This document shows positions 24,815 to 37,800 of a stretch of 64,000 nucleotides of DNA, in pieces. Each line of letters begins with the position of its first letter. Within the stretch, counting starts at the first letter, position 1. Origin of the DNA: Pyrrhoderma lamaoense (lineage: Eukaryota; Basidiomycota; Agaricomycetes; Hymenochaetales; Hymenochaetaceae); NCBI GenBank assembly GCA_002794735.1, contig NBAZ01000006.1, forward strand, positions 682,001 to 746,000, given 5' to 3'. The translations under genes were made by a program, and so were the position numbers. The notes below the pieces were generated by a model. It saw only the letters and a list, made by a program, of their open reading frames with translations. It did not search any database and was not told where the DNA came from.

Positions 24815-25489
24815 TTTCGGTCGACCTCTTACTACACTCCAACAGTAGACTTTCAATATGCGGTTATATTAGCATCTTTTAATAGTCCTAGAAGTTACTT
24901 AGAAGACTCAGAGGTATACTGCAATCTTCACATTAAGAAACTGGTCATCTATGGGAACGAGATCATAGCAACTTCGGAACAAAGGGAGGATGCTCGGTTT
25001 CACCGGTCTCATGATCAACTAAGTACGAAAAAATTCCAGGACTCCGGTAGCTCAGGACCTAGGCCATGCTGCAAACACGAGGATGAATCTTATCGTATGA
25101 AGCGGGATAAATTATCCGGAGGAGCAATACTGCGTTACACGTGTCTCGGTCTTTTACGAAATTCTCATTTTATTTTAATATCCCTCGTAGACTAAGATTA
25201 ACTGGACTACAAGTAATGGATGTGAATTTTTACGTGTGTTCTTTCTTAAACAAAAGTTCTCCAGACTAATAACTTGAATTAGTTGGAAAGGTGGAAAATC
25301 GGGTGTTACTCGGTACAATTACACAAGAGAACTAAACTAGAACGGTACTAGACTTACATGACGTCTGCAGCTACAAATAATACAACAACAAAACTACTTT
25401 TACAAAAAATACAATCGAGCGTGTTACTCGAGTTACATACTTACATACGGTATAGTGTTCGAAGCTTTTGTCCTTAGAGAAAAGGAAAG
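24815..25489. other. Convergent 3' flanks of the RRN9-like and thioesterase genes
   Basis: No open frame with support and no repeat was seen in this AT-rich spacer. Confidence 0.5.
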
Positions 25490-26468
25490 TCATAGCTTGC
25501 AGGTTGGCTGTGCCATCTTGTTGACGAATGCAGAAGCGATAAGTCTACCAGTGGATTTTTCAATGATCTGAATTGATGGTATACTAATCAGTAATTTGGG
25601 TGGATGAGTTGAGTGCATTACACACCTCACACTTGGCCGACATAGATCGGCTGCCAAATGCCAGTGATGAGCTCATGATCTCTAGGGTTGATCCTCTGTG
25701 GCATGGGCGCTGGTTAGTTTGATAGACAAATTGGAACATAAGAGATAAAGTTTATGATGAAGGCGTACAGGGTAGCTGGAGCGTGGTAGAGCACGTTTAA
25801 TGATTGTGTTACACCAACACCATTCGTCTTATGAACGAGTCCGAGAATAGCCAGTGGAAGACTTGCACATCTGATACAATACATTCATCAAAATTGGTAA
25901 ATACAAAATTATTAATAAGCACACTAGTGTTAATAAATGACTGATTTCTTACAGATCAATAATATATGCAACACATCCTCCGTGCAAGATGTTGAAACCA
26001 TTGAGCATATCTGGCAGTAAGACGATGAGCTTTTTTCGTCGGTGATCCCGGCCGGTGATTAATAGAGCGTCCATGTCATTAGAACATACCTTCGTTTACA
26101 ACGACTTCAGATATTGCCTTTGCTGTTAGTACGTCCATCCTTTTGTTTTCATTCTGGGGTTCATAGTTCTCCAGGTCCAGGCTTCTGACGTTAATAGCTC
26201 GACCTGCTGCACTCGCGAATCCCTTTTCCCCGACTCCATAGACTGCGAGTGCATTAAGGACAGTTTCCTTGACAGCTAAGGGGGCTCTACCAGCAACATC
26301 TCTTGCTAAGGGCCTGGAGAAATGCAGCTCTGTTGGATCTGTACTACTTTTACGATTACTTTGTCTAGAGAGCTTCCTATGAATGTGGGGGATAGTCGCG
26401 GACTTCTGGTCAGTGCTTCTTGCACTTGCTTTGGGAGATTCGGAACTCGTTGGTACTCCGAAGCTCAT
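25490..26468 (-). CDS. Hotdog-fold acyl-CoA thioesterase (PaaI/THEM2-like)
   Basis: Five minus-strand exons, 26468-26090, 26010-25953, 25870-25769, 25695-25626 and 25567-25490, give 228 residues in frame throughout. The first 60 residues are Ser-rich and polar. The hotdog domain starts around residue 65 and contains FNILHGGCVAYIID, the HGG signature where the helix of the fold begins, then VTQSLNVLYHAPA and STLEIMSSSLAFG, and ends IEKSTGRLIASAFVNKM. This order and spacing are those of the PaaI-like thioesterase family, which hydrolyses acyl-CoA and dimerises or tetramerises. No peroxisomal PTS1 is seen (the end is PTCKL) and no clear mitochondrial presequence. Substrate chain length cannot be told. 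Confidence 0.85.
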
Positions 26469-29114
26469 TGTGCGCTCCTACCAACTGTCTTGCTCAGAGT
26501 TGTGAGATAGAGTTGTGAGATACGTACTGAGGTAAGAAGTGAAACAAGAGTGTATGGATGAGAAATCTGTTTATCTTAAGTTTAAGAAGTCTCCTCAATA
26601 TAGCACAGCAACTGTTTCCGAAGCATGTGTCCCCGTATTTTTGATCATGCTAAGATAAATACTAGGTCATAGCTCCCTGAATACCATTCCGGCATCGGTG
26701 CTGGTGGATACTCGCTCCGTAAAATGAGTGAGAAAGTCCACCAAGTTTGTACGTAAATCCTCTGGGAGAGAAGAACCTTAAGTGTTACTAGGGAAAACTC
26801 ATATTGCTCTTTGATGGTTTTCTATTACAAAATTGGAGAAATAATCACAGACCTATCACCCTCGGGACCTGATCTGGGCAAGCTTATCTCCGAGCCTGAT
26901 GGCTGCAGGAAACACGTTGTTATAAACAGGAACAAACTTGTGTTTATCGATGCCGCTGCGTGACGATGGGTTACAGCAAAATAAGATTCGCAAACTTATG
27001 ACATAATATACCAGTCTCAAGCGAATTGATGACTCAAGAAGGTATAATAATTAGATTTGAACATCGATACCTTTTAGCAAGCGCTGAGTGGGAAAATTGA
27101 AATTCCGTCAGTGTTCCTTGAAATTTTTGGACGTAGGAGTAATCTATCTGGTCCGCGGGGTTACATGTATCATTCAATATGCCAATATAAAAAAGGTTGT
27201 AAGGGTTGTATTAACTAACTATATGTGTATAGAATAACCCAGAGGATTCGCAAGTACGCAAACGTGAAGAAATCCGACGAGAAAGAAGCATCTAAAAAGT
27301 TTTCTTTTCTTTTCTTACCTTTTGTGTGCACTTCTAACTGACGTAACTAGTGAATGGTATCAAGTGATCTGTCTAGTAAATGGATTCCTTCTCTGACATA
27401 TAGCTTGTGATTACAGTAGTTGAAAATAACGCCAGAACTCAGGATAAAGAGATATTACAGAACGGAGTTATATATTGTTATCCACTTGATAGTCTTTCAG
27501 GCGATGCTAGTCTTGACAAAAACGTAGCACTCACCCGATAAACATATATATATGTGTGTGTGTATGCAAGGACTTTTGCGATCATTTCTACCTGATTTAT
27601 GCCTATTAGATCTGGTGTTTCAAAACTACACCTGTCGTTTATTTTTAACTATACTTATCCGCTATATATCTCAACTTCAAAACACTCCCCGATCTCGTAG
27701 GAAAGATTGGTATGATACTCTATTCGCCCCACCTACCTACATATTTCCGGGAGTTTACGGAGCACTTAAGTCGAAATCGACATTTAATCTTGGTATTACT
27801 ATTCTTGGACCTATTTGTGGATTTAAATGATAATTTAGTATGATAATATCGCCATTTTATGCGCATTAATTTATTCAACACAATAGTTAGGATGTAAAGT
27901 AACAGTGTCTCCAAATGCTTTGTAAAATCATCATAAGATAAAGGACAAATGCTCATGTATCCCGACGAGAATGCTGTGAGAAACCATATGGCATCACAGA
28001 TACTACTTTGACTTGAAGTGCGCTCACTAGGGACAGGAGATACCTATAAAACATACAACCATCAACGTGATCCGGGGTTTATCAGTCTCGTGTTTTTGAA
28101 TAGTACGATTCAATATGAGGATGAGCCCTAAACGCTGAAACACGATACCTTAACGATACAACTGAGAGAGACCATTAATGCACTTTCCACTCCATTGACC
28201 ACATGTATCTATTCAATTCAATTTAATAGATAGAGCAACTTATCTTGTACACAAAGGGAGTCACAAGGGTCAGTCAAGAGACAGGACCAGATGGACGAGT
28301 ATATCCTCCTTGCTATCATATCTACATGATCTCATATTATTACCAGGAAACTCGGTGGCGAACTTCTAGTCTTACATGCTAAAGGCACTCACTGAGATCT
28401 ATAAGTTGTCGTTAATACTTCCACTGAGATTACTACACAATAGCAGTGTAAGAATATAAACGATATCTTCAGAAGCAATAAGGTGACAATCCTATGAGGA
28501 TAACACCTTCTACTACTAGTAGTAAGAGCCTAAAGCTTGTCGAGATCATACATATGATATTACGTGATATAAAATCATAAATATGTATAAACAAGGAAAT
28601 CAAGTATATAAATGGTATGTTTGATTGCCTGAGTATCACATGTATCCAGATCAGACATCTATGAATCATAAAGCCCTTTTCCATGCTAGAGTATATAAAG
28701 GCTAGCAACCATCTTAGATGCTTCGTTTGCTATCATATTTTATAGCCCTCCTACATACAGATATGCTACCGTGCACCATAGATTCAGTCTTTGTCTCACA
28801 ACGACTGTGACGCCCTGCGACTGAGATGTATGTATGGGGTTCGAATTTTCCACACAAGGAACGTGCATGCTTCCACGACCGCATCTGCATATGGCTTCGT
28901 TCGTTGGCCTGATAGGACCATATGGGTTACATCCACACAGGAGTCTCTCTTCGAGATATTTTCAGATGGATTGATGTAGAAAATGTGCTTCTACGGGTTA
29001 TTTTTGTCATCTATGTATATATACCACATGCATGCCCTGATATTGAGAGCTTTCGTCCCAACGAAACATCTATACTTACATCTCGTATCCTTGGTTTACT
29101 TACGCTAGGCTGTC
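26469..29114. other. 2.6-kb AT-rich region without a supported gene
   Basis: There are only short frames (the longest, about 90 codons near 27552-27830, begins in a TATATATGTGTGTGTG microsatellite and has no motif). A TATATAAAG element at about 28691-28699 and a TATATA at 29015-29020 (95 bases before the nuclease ATG) are possible core promoter elements. No transposon ends were found. Confidence 0.45.
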
Positions 29115-30591
29115 ATGAAAAAGCTCTTTGAGACTTGCTTTAGTTTATGTTTGGGAGCAGCTTTGCCTCTCCGTGCACTTGCTTGGGGCGCTCTTGGCCA
29201 TGAGACTGTTGGTTTTATTGCTATGAACGTCGGTCTTCCTTACGCCGTTTTTTCACCGAAATTAATAATAACAATGGTTTAAAATCTCAAGTTCCTCTCT
29301 CCTGGTGCTCTCCAATTTGTCCAAGATACCATCGATGATTCATTTGATAACTCACTTGGACCTGCCGGACCTGTAAGCCTATAAAATATATTCCTTGGAG
29401 ATAGATTGATATGTAACATCGCCGCAGTGGGCCGACACTGTTAGGTCTGAAACGGCTTTCAAGTTTACCGCTCCCTTTCACTTTCTTGATGCTGAAGGTA
29501 CATTATATTCTATGATTATAAGCTATGCTGAGTAGAATCACTTTTTTAACCAGATGACCCCCTCGGTGGGTCTTGCTCTGTCGACGAAGATCGCGACTGT
29601 GGAAGTACTGGGTGCATATGTATGCATATTGCAGTGCTTTTCATATTTGTAATTTTATGGATATGATATAATGTAGTAACGGCTATCGCAAATTATACTC
29701 AGAGAGTCGCCTCAACTTCACTTTCGTTCACCCAAAGACAGCAGGCACTCATGTTTATCGATCATTTTCTGGGAGATATTGGACAGCCGTTGCACGTTGA
29801 AGCCTTTGAAGTTGGTGGAAATGATATTGATGCTATTTGTGGAGGAAAGAAAACGAACTTGCACGCCGTAAGAAATTTCGTATAATATATCCATGAAGAT
29901 TTCGTTACTAGAACTTATTATCTACACTCTTTCTTGCAAGGCATGGGACACGGGAATGCTGGAAACGAATCTAGACGCACAATTCGGAGGTTCAGTAACA
30001 AAATGGGCGGATGCTCTCACGACTTCAATCAAGGTCAATTCTATCTCACTCGAACTGTCAATGTAGATAGTTAATCATGCATCACAGTCTGGAGCATTTG
30101 AATCACAAGCTGCTTCTTGGATCTCTTGTTCTTCTACAACGGAAGTATCAAAGCTACGTCGTTCCGATGGACATCAGCTTCGTGATGAGATATTGGCTCT
30201 CATAGGACGTGACACCGAAGGATCAGAAGGTCGTGTAAAGGCACGAGTATTTGGAATGAGCCAGAGCTTGCATGTCCCCTTTTGTGGGCCCGCGAAACTA
30301 ATGCTTTTGATTGTGTATGCCTTTCTCGTGGCTCATATATTAACCGAAAATATGTATCCTTCTTTCGCTAATTGATCTTTTCCAGACTGCGGTTTTCGAC
30401 TTCAGCACGGGAGAAGATTTGTGCACTGGAACCTATTTTAACAACGCTATTCCTATCGTATGACTTTTTCTTTTACCTTCCCGCTGAGACTAACTCGCAT
30501 GTTATAGATTGAAGAACAGATTGCCAAGCAGGGCTTTCGACTCGCCGCTTGGCTAAATGTTATTTTTGATGGAGAGACGAATTTGCCATAA
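29115..30591 (+). CDS. Secreted S1/P1 nuclease
   Basis: Ten exons: 29115-29228, 29292-29372, 29428-29497, 29554-29619, 29677-29867, 29941-30033, 30088-30208, 30265-30314, 30386-30457 and 30508-30591, for 313 residues. A signal peptide (MKKLFETCFSLCLGAALPL) ends before AWGALGHETVGF; the mature N-terminal Trp and the GHE histidine bind the zinc cluster in this family. Further zinc ligands appear in HFLDAEDDP, FIDHFLGDIGQPLHVEAF and NLHAAWDTGM. Cysteines in CSVDEDRDCG and CPLLWARETNAFDC fit the known disulfides. The enzyme is a trinuclear-zinc nuclease that degrades single-stranded DNA and RNA and removes 3'-phosphates, used for nutrient recovery outside the cell. The intron at 30209-30264 is inferred: without it the frame is one base off at LACPLLWARE. 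Confidence 0.92.
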
Positions 30592-30771
30592 AATTATTAT
30601 GTTAATCTTTATGATTATAGCTTTCAATATGTATGACATTCTTGAAAATCAGTTGCAATATTAACAGAAAAGTGATCATTATTCACTCCATCGTCAATGG
30701 TTAGGCGGTACTCTTTACAGATTATGGGAATCAGCACAGCATATAGTATGTTGAGTTTTATGTAATAACTG

Positions 30772-30779
30772 TGACGTCA
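30772..30779. promoter_or_regulatory. Palindromic CRE (TGACGTCA)
   Basis: A perfect cyclic-AMP response element, the classical bZIP (ATF/CREB) site, lies 187 bases before the ATG of the small Cys-tailed protein and 93 bases before its TATA box. Confidence 0.5.
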
Positions 30780-30868
30780 TTTGCACAGTAGGCCTTTCCC
30801 GCGCTTTACGCAGTAGCGCCACCGTCGTGTATACGGGAAGGATGACGGCATAAACCGCCTCTGGTCCC

Positions 30869-30875
30869 TATATAA
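30869..30875 (+). promoter_or_regulatory. TATA box of the small RLRGG protein gene
   Basis: TATATAA preceded by GTCCC and followed by GC-rich DNA, 91 bases before the ATG at 30966. Together with the CRE this is the strongest-looking core promoter in the window. Confidence 0.6.
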
Positions 30876-30965
30876 GCATAAATCGAACGCTATGTTGTCT
30901 CCACTAAGTAACAAAGCTACATTCATCTACCTGCTTCGGGGTACTCGCTTGTGTTATTAACCCCA

Positions 30966-31253
30966 ATGCTCACACCAAACCTATCATACCCAACCAAAGC
31001 TCACCGTAAGGGTGACGACAAACAAACTTATGAACTAGAAGGGGTGGTAGAGACACAACCCTCGGCGGCAGCGGCTATGACGACCGACAAGAGTTCCACT
31101 TCAGGAAGCGAGCAGCCAGCAATGCGTTTGAGGGGTGGCTGCATCCCATGTCCAGTGAGCTACACACTATTCACTCCCCCCTTGAGATTATATACTCATA
31201 ACACATAGAATGGAGGGTGCTGTTATATAATACCTATTCCATGTTGCTTCTAA
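30966..31253 (+). CDS. 77-residue protein with RLRGG motif and Cys-rich hydrophobic tail
   Basis: Exons 30966-31154 and 31209-31253 are joined by a 54-nt intron (GTGAGC...CATAG), and the splice is in phase. Residues 1-52 are polar and disordered (Thr, Ser, Ala, Gln). Residues 53-58 are MRLRGG, identical in its last five residues to the ubiquitin C-terminus. After this comes GCIPCP, and exon 2 adds NGGCCYIIPIPCCF and a stop. The six cysteines fall in pairs within a short hydrophobic tail, suitable for S-acylation or tight membrane association. There is no signal peptide. I recall similar short proteins with a Gly-Gly-Cys tail in agaricomycete genomes, but none with a known role. The CRE and TATA upstream suggest regulated, strong expression. 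Confidence 0.65.
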
Positions 31254-31810
31254 TCTTCACATTGTTTTTGCATGATGGAGAATTGACGTTGCTGTAGGAA
31301 TAATGGACTTTATCTATTTTACTCTTCATTTAATTGTACTAGTATATGGATTAATTTGATATCTAAGGGTAATCTGACAAAGAGATATGATATCGGCAAA
31401 TTTCAATTTCCAGAATCACTATTAAACATGTCATTTTTCAGGGCTTACTTCCTCGCAAATCTATACACTATTGAGATATTTAGCGTAATATTAAAGATAT
31501 CTTGAGAAAATTGTCCATATTTTCGTGTCAGATGACTATACACGCTCAAGAGCGTTGGGACTGAAGATTAACCTGAGCCAAAAATTCGCTCGGATAATGT
31601 AATTAAACACGTTTCGCGATCACGTGGTGTTGAGGAGTGTTGGTTCGTTTTCGGTCTCTTCGCTTGGGAGTTCGTCGACCAGCATCTTCCGGCAACGCTC
31701 AAATTCTTGTAACACCTTCAGCGACGCGCACACACTTGTGCTCAACGTTTTTGACTGATATTCGGCTTATCTTGGTTTACTAATTTCTCAATACTCATGT
31801 TCATATATCT
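31254..31810. other. Intergenic, promoter of the giant gene
   Basis: AT-rich apart from a GC-richer, TC-biased part at 31615-31745 just before the next gene. No other gene was seen. Confidence 0.45.
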
Positions 31811-34800
31811 ATGTCTATAAGTACTGACTCTGACCGGAGCGACCATGAGCCTTCGACGCTCACTGGCCTGCGCTCCCCCTTATACGGAACAGCAACATTT
31901 ACAACATTATCTCCTGCTACGTCTTCAGTAGCACTCTCCCCTTCTATAGGCTCATCTACAAGGTTATCTGTTCCTTCTCGTTCGGGTGAGTTGATTCTCA
32001 ATTCCGCCGCATAACACTGCTCATCACCATCATTTGTTTTAGCAACACCAAGCAGTTCTGCTGACAACTCTTATACGCGGCGCTCCGCAGTATCATCTAA
32101 TGCGTCGTCTTATGATACCAGGTCATATAGTGATAATACTAGAACATATAGTGACTCTCGGTCTGAATCTTATGAGTCCTATGTAGATGAGAATGATAAC
32201 TCTATTGACGAAACTGCTGAAGTTGAAGAAGTTCTCAGTCGATCTGAGGACGATACTTATCAAAGTATCTCTCTGGTCTCTCGCTCAGAAAGGGATAGTG
32301 ATGCGGTTTCCTCAAGTTATTCTGCTTCGGGTTATTCGTCGGCTGTCAGTGGGGCTTCAGGTACTAACACAAATGCATCCTCTGACTCTCGAAGCTATGT
32401 GTCTGCATCGTCAAACTCTAATGGAGAGCCTCTTAATTTCGACCGAGAGAGGCGTGCTCTGAGCAGCTTATCAGAGCGTACTGACCTACATTCACCGTCT
32501 CTTATATCAGGGACTACTAGTACAGGTCTTTTTCAGAATATTTTCTCATCTACTTTTGCTTCCGCCAGACCCACGTCGATATTTTCTGCTCGCACATTCT
32601 ACACAAACGGATCTGCAACCTCGGGAGGCACCTTGTCCCCCCACCAAGTATACCATCGCTTCACTCTCAATCTCTTGTAAGGCCTGCTACACCGGAGAGA
32701 TACTTCAAACCAGCGCCTCCAACGGGAGACGCGTCGGAAATCTTGTGGCGAGTTTTGAATCCGATACATCAATAACTAGACCCGGCTCAGCACCGCTCGG
32801 CGCCCGATCCCCAAGCCCTTATGGCAGCTCATCTCGTTCAACTTCTCCAGTGAAGTATTCTCATTCCCGTTCTGGGAGTTCTTCAGTAACTGGAAGTGGA
32901 TCTAGTTTGAATGGATATGGACATACACAGTCTCAGTCCGTGTCGTCTTATCTATCTCCCTCAACTGTGACGGCGTCATCCATATCGCGTTCGACGCTTA
33001 GTATTAGTAATAGTAACAGTAACAGTAATTCTGGTTCGAATACCATAACTGCGGGTTCTGGAACTTCTTCTGAGACCGAGAGACCACGATCACCTTTGAC
33101 TTCTGTACGAAATATAGTCACAGCATGGAAGGATCGCTCACCTGAGCGTTTGAGTGCTCGTACAGCCGGTTCTTCTTATGTCTCGTCGGCTTCTTCAGCT
33201 TCCTCTCGCTCTAGTGCTTTACAGTCTCAGACACAATTTTCTCAGAGTAGTGCTGCGAGCGGTCCTAGTCTCACTAGTACAAGTGCGAGTTCTGTTGGTT
33301 TTGGACTGGGATTTGGCTTTGGTGATAACTTCTTGAGTGTTCGACGAAGAACAACAGCCTCAAACGTTTCTCGTGATACTGGATCTGAGTCTAATGTTTC
33401 CCAGGATGATTCCAGATCGGCAACAGAGTCCAACACCTATACTAACGCAGATACGAACACTCATAGTTTAGGGCGCTCTGACAGTCTTAAGAGTACAAGT
33501 ACCGGGACTGGTGGGTCTTCGGTATTCGATCTTTCTGAATTAGATAGCTTCATCAGAGGAGGCCAAGAGGTATGTTCTAGATATAAATAGCTCATGTTTT
33601 ACTAGGTAGTAACATGTGTGTTCTGTAGCCCCTTCGCATTGGTCAACTCTGGTATCTCAATGTACATGCTCCACCCCCTTTCCGATGGCAACGCTGCCAA
33701 GCTGTCTTGTATCCTAGTACATTATTGCTTTCATGGATCGCCCCTAGTGGTGGCCGCGGAGTAGTGACTCTAGATCTTATACACTGTACTGAAGTTCGCA
33801 GTGTTCCAAGTCCTTCTCAACCTAGTGCACGTGATGATATTGGTAGCATTGCTGCAAGGCTACAGATGGGTGATAGCTCATTAATTAATGGATACGATCT
33901 CGTTGAGATGTTGTGCCCATTCCAACTTCTATACACAGACGGGGTTGAACGTCTTGGCGCGGAAAGTGCAAGAGAACGAGTTCGTTGGGTCAGCGCTATA
34001 TGGTATGAGATCTAAGATGATGAACGAGACTTATATATGTAATTAACTATTTTTTCATTCTCTATAGGGAGGCACTTGATCGCTCTGCTGGACCTCCAGA
34101 TCGGTCGATGACTAGATCTCCTACTGCGTCTGTTCGTACAGCACGTTCTTCGCGTTCTGCTACAAGCAGTGTTGTTAGCACAAATTCCGGTTCTTCCTCC
34201 ACGAATTATCTTCCTCCTTCGGATTTCGAATCGACGGCACTTACTCGTACCTCTCGCTCTTCATTGTCTCGCAATTCCTTGTCAGGTGCATCCTCTTATG
34301 GCTCATATTCGCAGACTCGTTCGGCAGACGATAGTGTCGTCTCGAGTCGCACTGATAATACGGGTCCTGGAATTATCAGTTTAATTGGTGGATTGCTCCA
34401 TCCATACAGCATGGGAGCAGCTCCGAGTAGGAGCTCAAGCCTACGGAGAACCAGCTCCTTGGCAGATCTTGATCAAGAATTTGCTAGCGCTCTTAGTGCG
34501 AGTGGGATTACCTTTGATTCCCGTACTCGTACAGGAACAGATTCTGGAATCTCGTCTTCGGTAGCATCTTCTCGCTGGACTCGAACCCGGGCTCCAAGTG
34601 AAACAGGAGCTTCTTCAGTAGGTCCATCTGAGTCCGCAAGCAATCCTCGTCGTATCCGTGCATCTACGTTTTATGACACGAGAGCAAGAGAAGTTACAAG
34701 CGAGTCAGCTACAGAGGTGGTCCCTTCTACTCTTTCACTTCGTGGGCCTGGTAGTGCGTCTCTTCTTGGGGACTCTCACTCTGGTCCGACGACGACAGAA

Positions 34801-37800
34801 GAACGTGAAGTACCTTCACAAACGACGAATACCGGGCTTTCAAGACAGAGTGCTGTGCGTCGACGTACACCCCGGGCTGCTCGCTCATACTCAGAAAGTG
34901 CAAGTGGTCGAAGCTCCGACGATATCGATTATACTCAAACTACGGAGACACCAACTTTTGATCAGAGTCAAACTAGTAGTGGTCAGCTTAGTAGCTTGCA
35001 ACAGAGCTATACTACGACGAGTTATGATATCTCGGATTATTACTACGAACGATCATACACGTCTAGCCACACTCCAACAGTATCGGAGGAATCTACAATT
35101 CAAGCAAGACAGCAACGGCCAAAGGCTGTAACTACCCCAAGGAAACCTGTTACTACTCCGAAGAAAGTTAAGAGTGTATCGGAGGCTGATGATGTGTTCC
35201 TAACACCCATCGCGTCGCGACCGGCTACGACATATCATTCGATTCAGGAACACCAACACCGTCAAGCACAAGTTTGCCGTCTACTGAATATAATACTGCA
35301 TATGGAATGAGCAAGGCTTCAACAGAGTACCAGACGGCGATACTGTGCAAGTCAGAAAAGGCCAGTTCGGTTTACACGACTTGCGATCTGTGCCCTTCCA
35401 CACCTCCTGTATCGGTCACTGAATTCTATACAGCGGAATGTAGATGTAAACCTAAGGAACCGAGTGTCAGGAGTGTATCGAGCTTATCCAGGCCAGCTAG
35501 CTTATACGAGCCTTCGACCGTTCAGACAGTTCCAACTGTAAAAGAAGTAGAAACTCCTCTGCCGGGGTCTGTGACAGAAGAATCGTTATTGAAGTCCGTA
35601 GTTGAAGAAGAAAAGCGGTCCACTCTGGAGCCCTCAACTCCATCTTCAGTGTCATCTGTCCCAGAGTCGCCAACGATTATGAAGAACGTTACCCCAACGC
35701 CCTCGTCTCTTACTAAGTCTTCAAGGATCACCCCCGAGCCAAAAACGCCAACAAGGACTTCCTCTCAACTAACAACACCTAGCTCGCCTTCGTATATTGA
35801 AACTTATAAGACTGAGTCCTCTATAACTCCGAAATCGAAGACACGTTATGTTCCTTCACAGACTAGTGTTAAGTCATCTGAGCCTAGTCTGTCTGACTAC
35901 GAGAGCTCTGTGTTCCTTCCATCTCCATCAGTACATTCAATACCAATCCAGGATCCTGTGGATGTAAGCTTTGAGACGTCTTTCCTCAGACCTGTGAGCG
36001 ACCTGTATGAAAGCGTAGCTCCGAGTCCTTTCATGCCAAAAGGAATTGTGGGATTAACAGAAGTTCCTCATCCCCCTAGTCCAGCTATAAGAAAGGTCAT
36101 GAGCGCGTATAGTTCGACTGAAACTCCCATCAGTACGAGCCTTGGTACTACAACTAGTCTCTCGAGTAGCACAATAACCACACCTAGCTCCGAACGAACT
36201 GGTACGGAAACAATAACTCGATCGTATGTATCCCCTGAGCCAGCGACCCCAAGCGTAGTATCCAGTCCGTCAAGTGTAGCTATCTCAAGCTCTGTCGTAA
36301 GTAGCTTGACGAAGAGTAGTGCATTAAGAGCGCCGAGTGTTCCCGAAGTTCGCACTGTTACAGCAAGTATTAGTGCCATGACTCCTAGTAGTGGGGCCCG
36401 CTCTCTTAGAGCGCCTACTGCTTCTGAGGCCCACTCTACTACAGCAAGTATTAGTGCCATCACTCCCAGTAGCGGGGTCCGTACCTTGAGAGCGCCGACT
36501 GCTTCTGAGGCCCGCTCTGCTACAGCCAGCATTGGTGCGCTAACACCTAGCACTGCCATACGTTCTTTGAGAGCGCCGACTGTCTCCGAAGCTCGTTCTG
36601 CTACGGCTAGTATTGGATCAATTACACCTAGTGGTGTATCACGATCGTTAAGGGCACCAACTGTCTCTGAGGCCCGTTCTGCCACAATCAGTGTAGGGGA
36701 ACTGACTCCTAGTAGCTCAATACATTCATTATCTGAAGACGATGTAATGGAACGTGGCACGGCATCGCCCAGCAGTCTTACTGAGAGTAGTGTGTTACCA
36801 GAGTACGACGGGAGGAGCATGCTAAGTGTCCCATACACGGCTGTCAGTAGCTTGACTGCAAGTAGTCCATTTGGTGATGATATTACCTTAGCTTTGGGCT
36901 CTGCTGTCACTGTGTCCCGGACACCATCAAGTATAAGTGATGTATCAACAACGTCTTACAGTAGCTCGCTCTTTGCACCAACCGTACTGGAAGAAGAAGA
37001 ACCTGAGGAACAAATATCCTCTCCTGCAACTATGCCAACCCTATTATCCTCTAGATCGGCTACCCCTAGACCGGTATGTTTGTAATTAATTAACAATATT
37101 ACTGTTACAATCTAATAAAATTCTTTATAGATGACTCCCGCTAGTATCCCATTGCCTTCTACACCAAGTTTAGGTTCGACTACACCGACTCCAAGTAGTG
37201 AAAGTTTGGATACTCCCCGTACGGAGACTCAGTCTCTTCATACAGAGACATCAGTAGTTTCATCGAGCATCCTTGAGGCGCCTCGAGAGGAAATTCTCAC
37301 TCATGATGTAAATAGATTACTAAGGTATCTCCACGACCTGGATCAGATTCGAGGTGATGAAGGTAAAGATATGAAGGATCATCTTCAACGTATTGAGGAT
37401 GAGCTCCGTGACCTTTCCGAATATCTGAGGCAACCAAAGTCTCCTAAAATACAGGTGATATATCCCCAACCCCAAGTCCTACCTCAGCCTCAGCCTCAAC
37501 CTCAGTACATTCCACAATATCAACCTCAACCAGTCTCTGTTGGTGTTGGAAGGACTCCAAGGAGAACTCCTGTAGATTATAGAAACGTACCGCCGGCTCC
37601 TGTAACTGATGCAGGTTCTGTGACACCTAGAACTGCAGCCCAAGCAACGGCATCAACACCAAGACCAACGGTTGCAGAAGAGCCGAGGGCGATATCTGGG
37701 TCTTCATCTTCACCTCTTCCTGTTCCAGAGCCCCATCCACGAGAAGAGCAAAGTTCAGTAACACCGTCTATCCGCTCGGTAACTCCTCCACCACCACCAC

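Noticed and set aside
10276..26468. A functional gene cluster for ribosome or chromosome biology
   Set aside because: The genes are on both strands, mixed with an unrelated protease, DJ-1 protein and thioesterase; ordinary fungal gene order explains it.
27552..27830. 92-codon plus-strand frame
   Set aside because: It starts inside a TG microsatellite and shows no motif.
28825..28860. tRNA-like T-loop (GGGGTTCGAATTTTCC)
   Set aside because: No A-box, anticodon arm or acceptor stem pairs could be built around it.
36068..36910. A 280-codon open frame on the minus strand
   Set aside because: It lies exactly antisense to the Ser/Thr-rich repeat of the giant gene and mirrors its repeat period. 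It is a shadow of biased codon use, with no independent motif.
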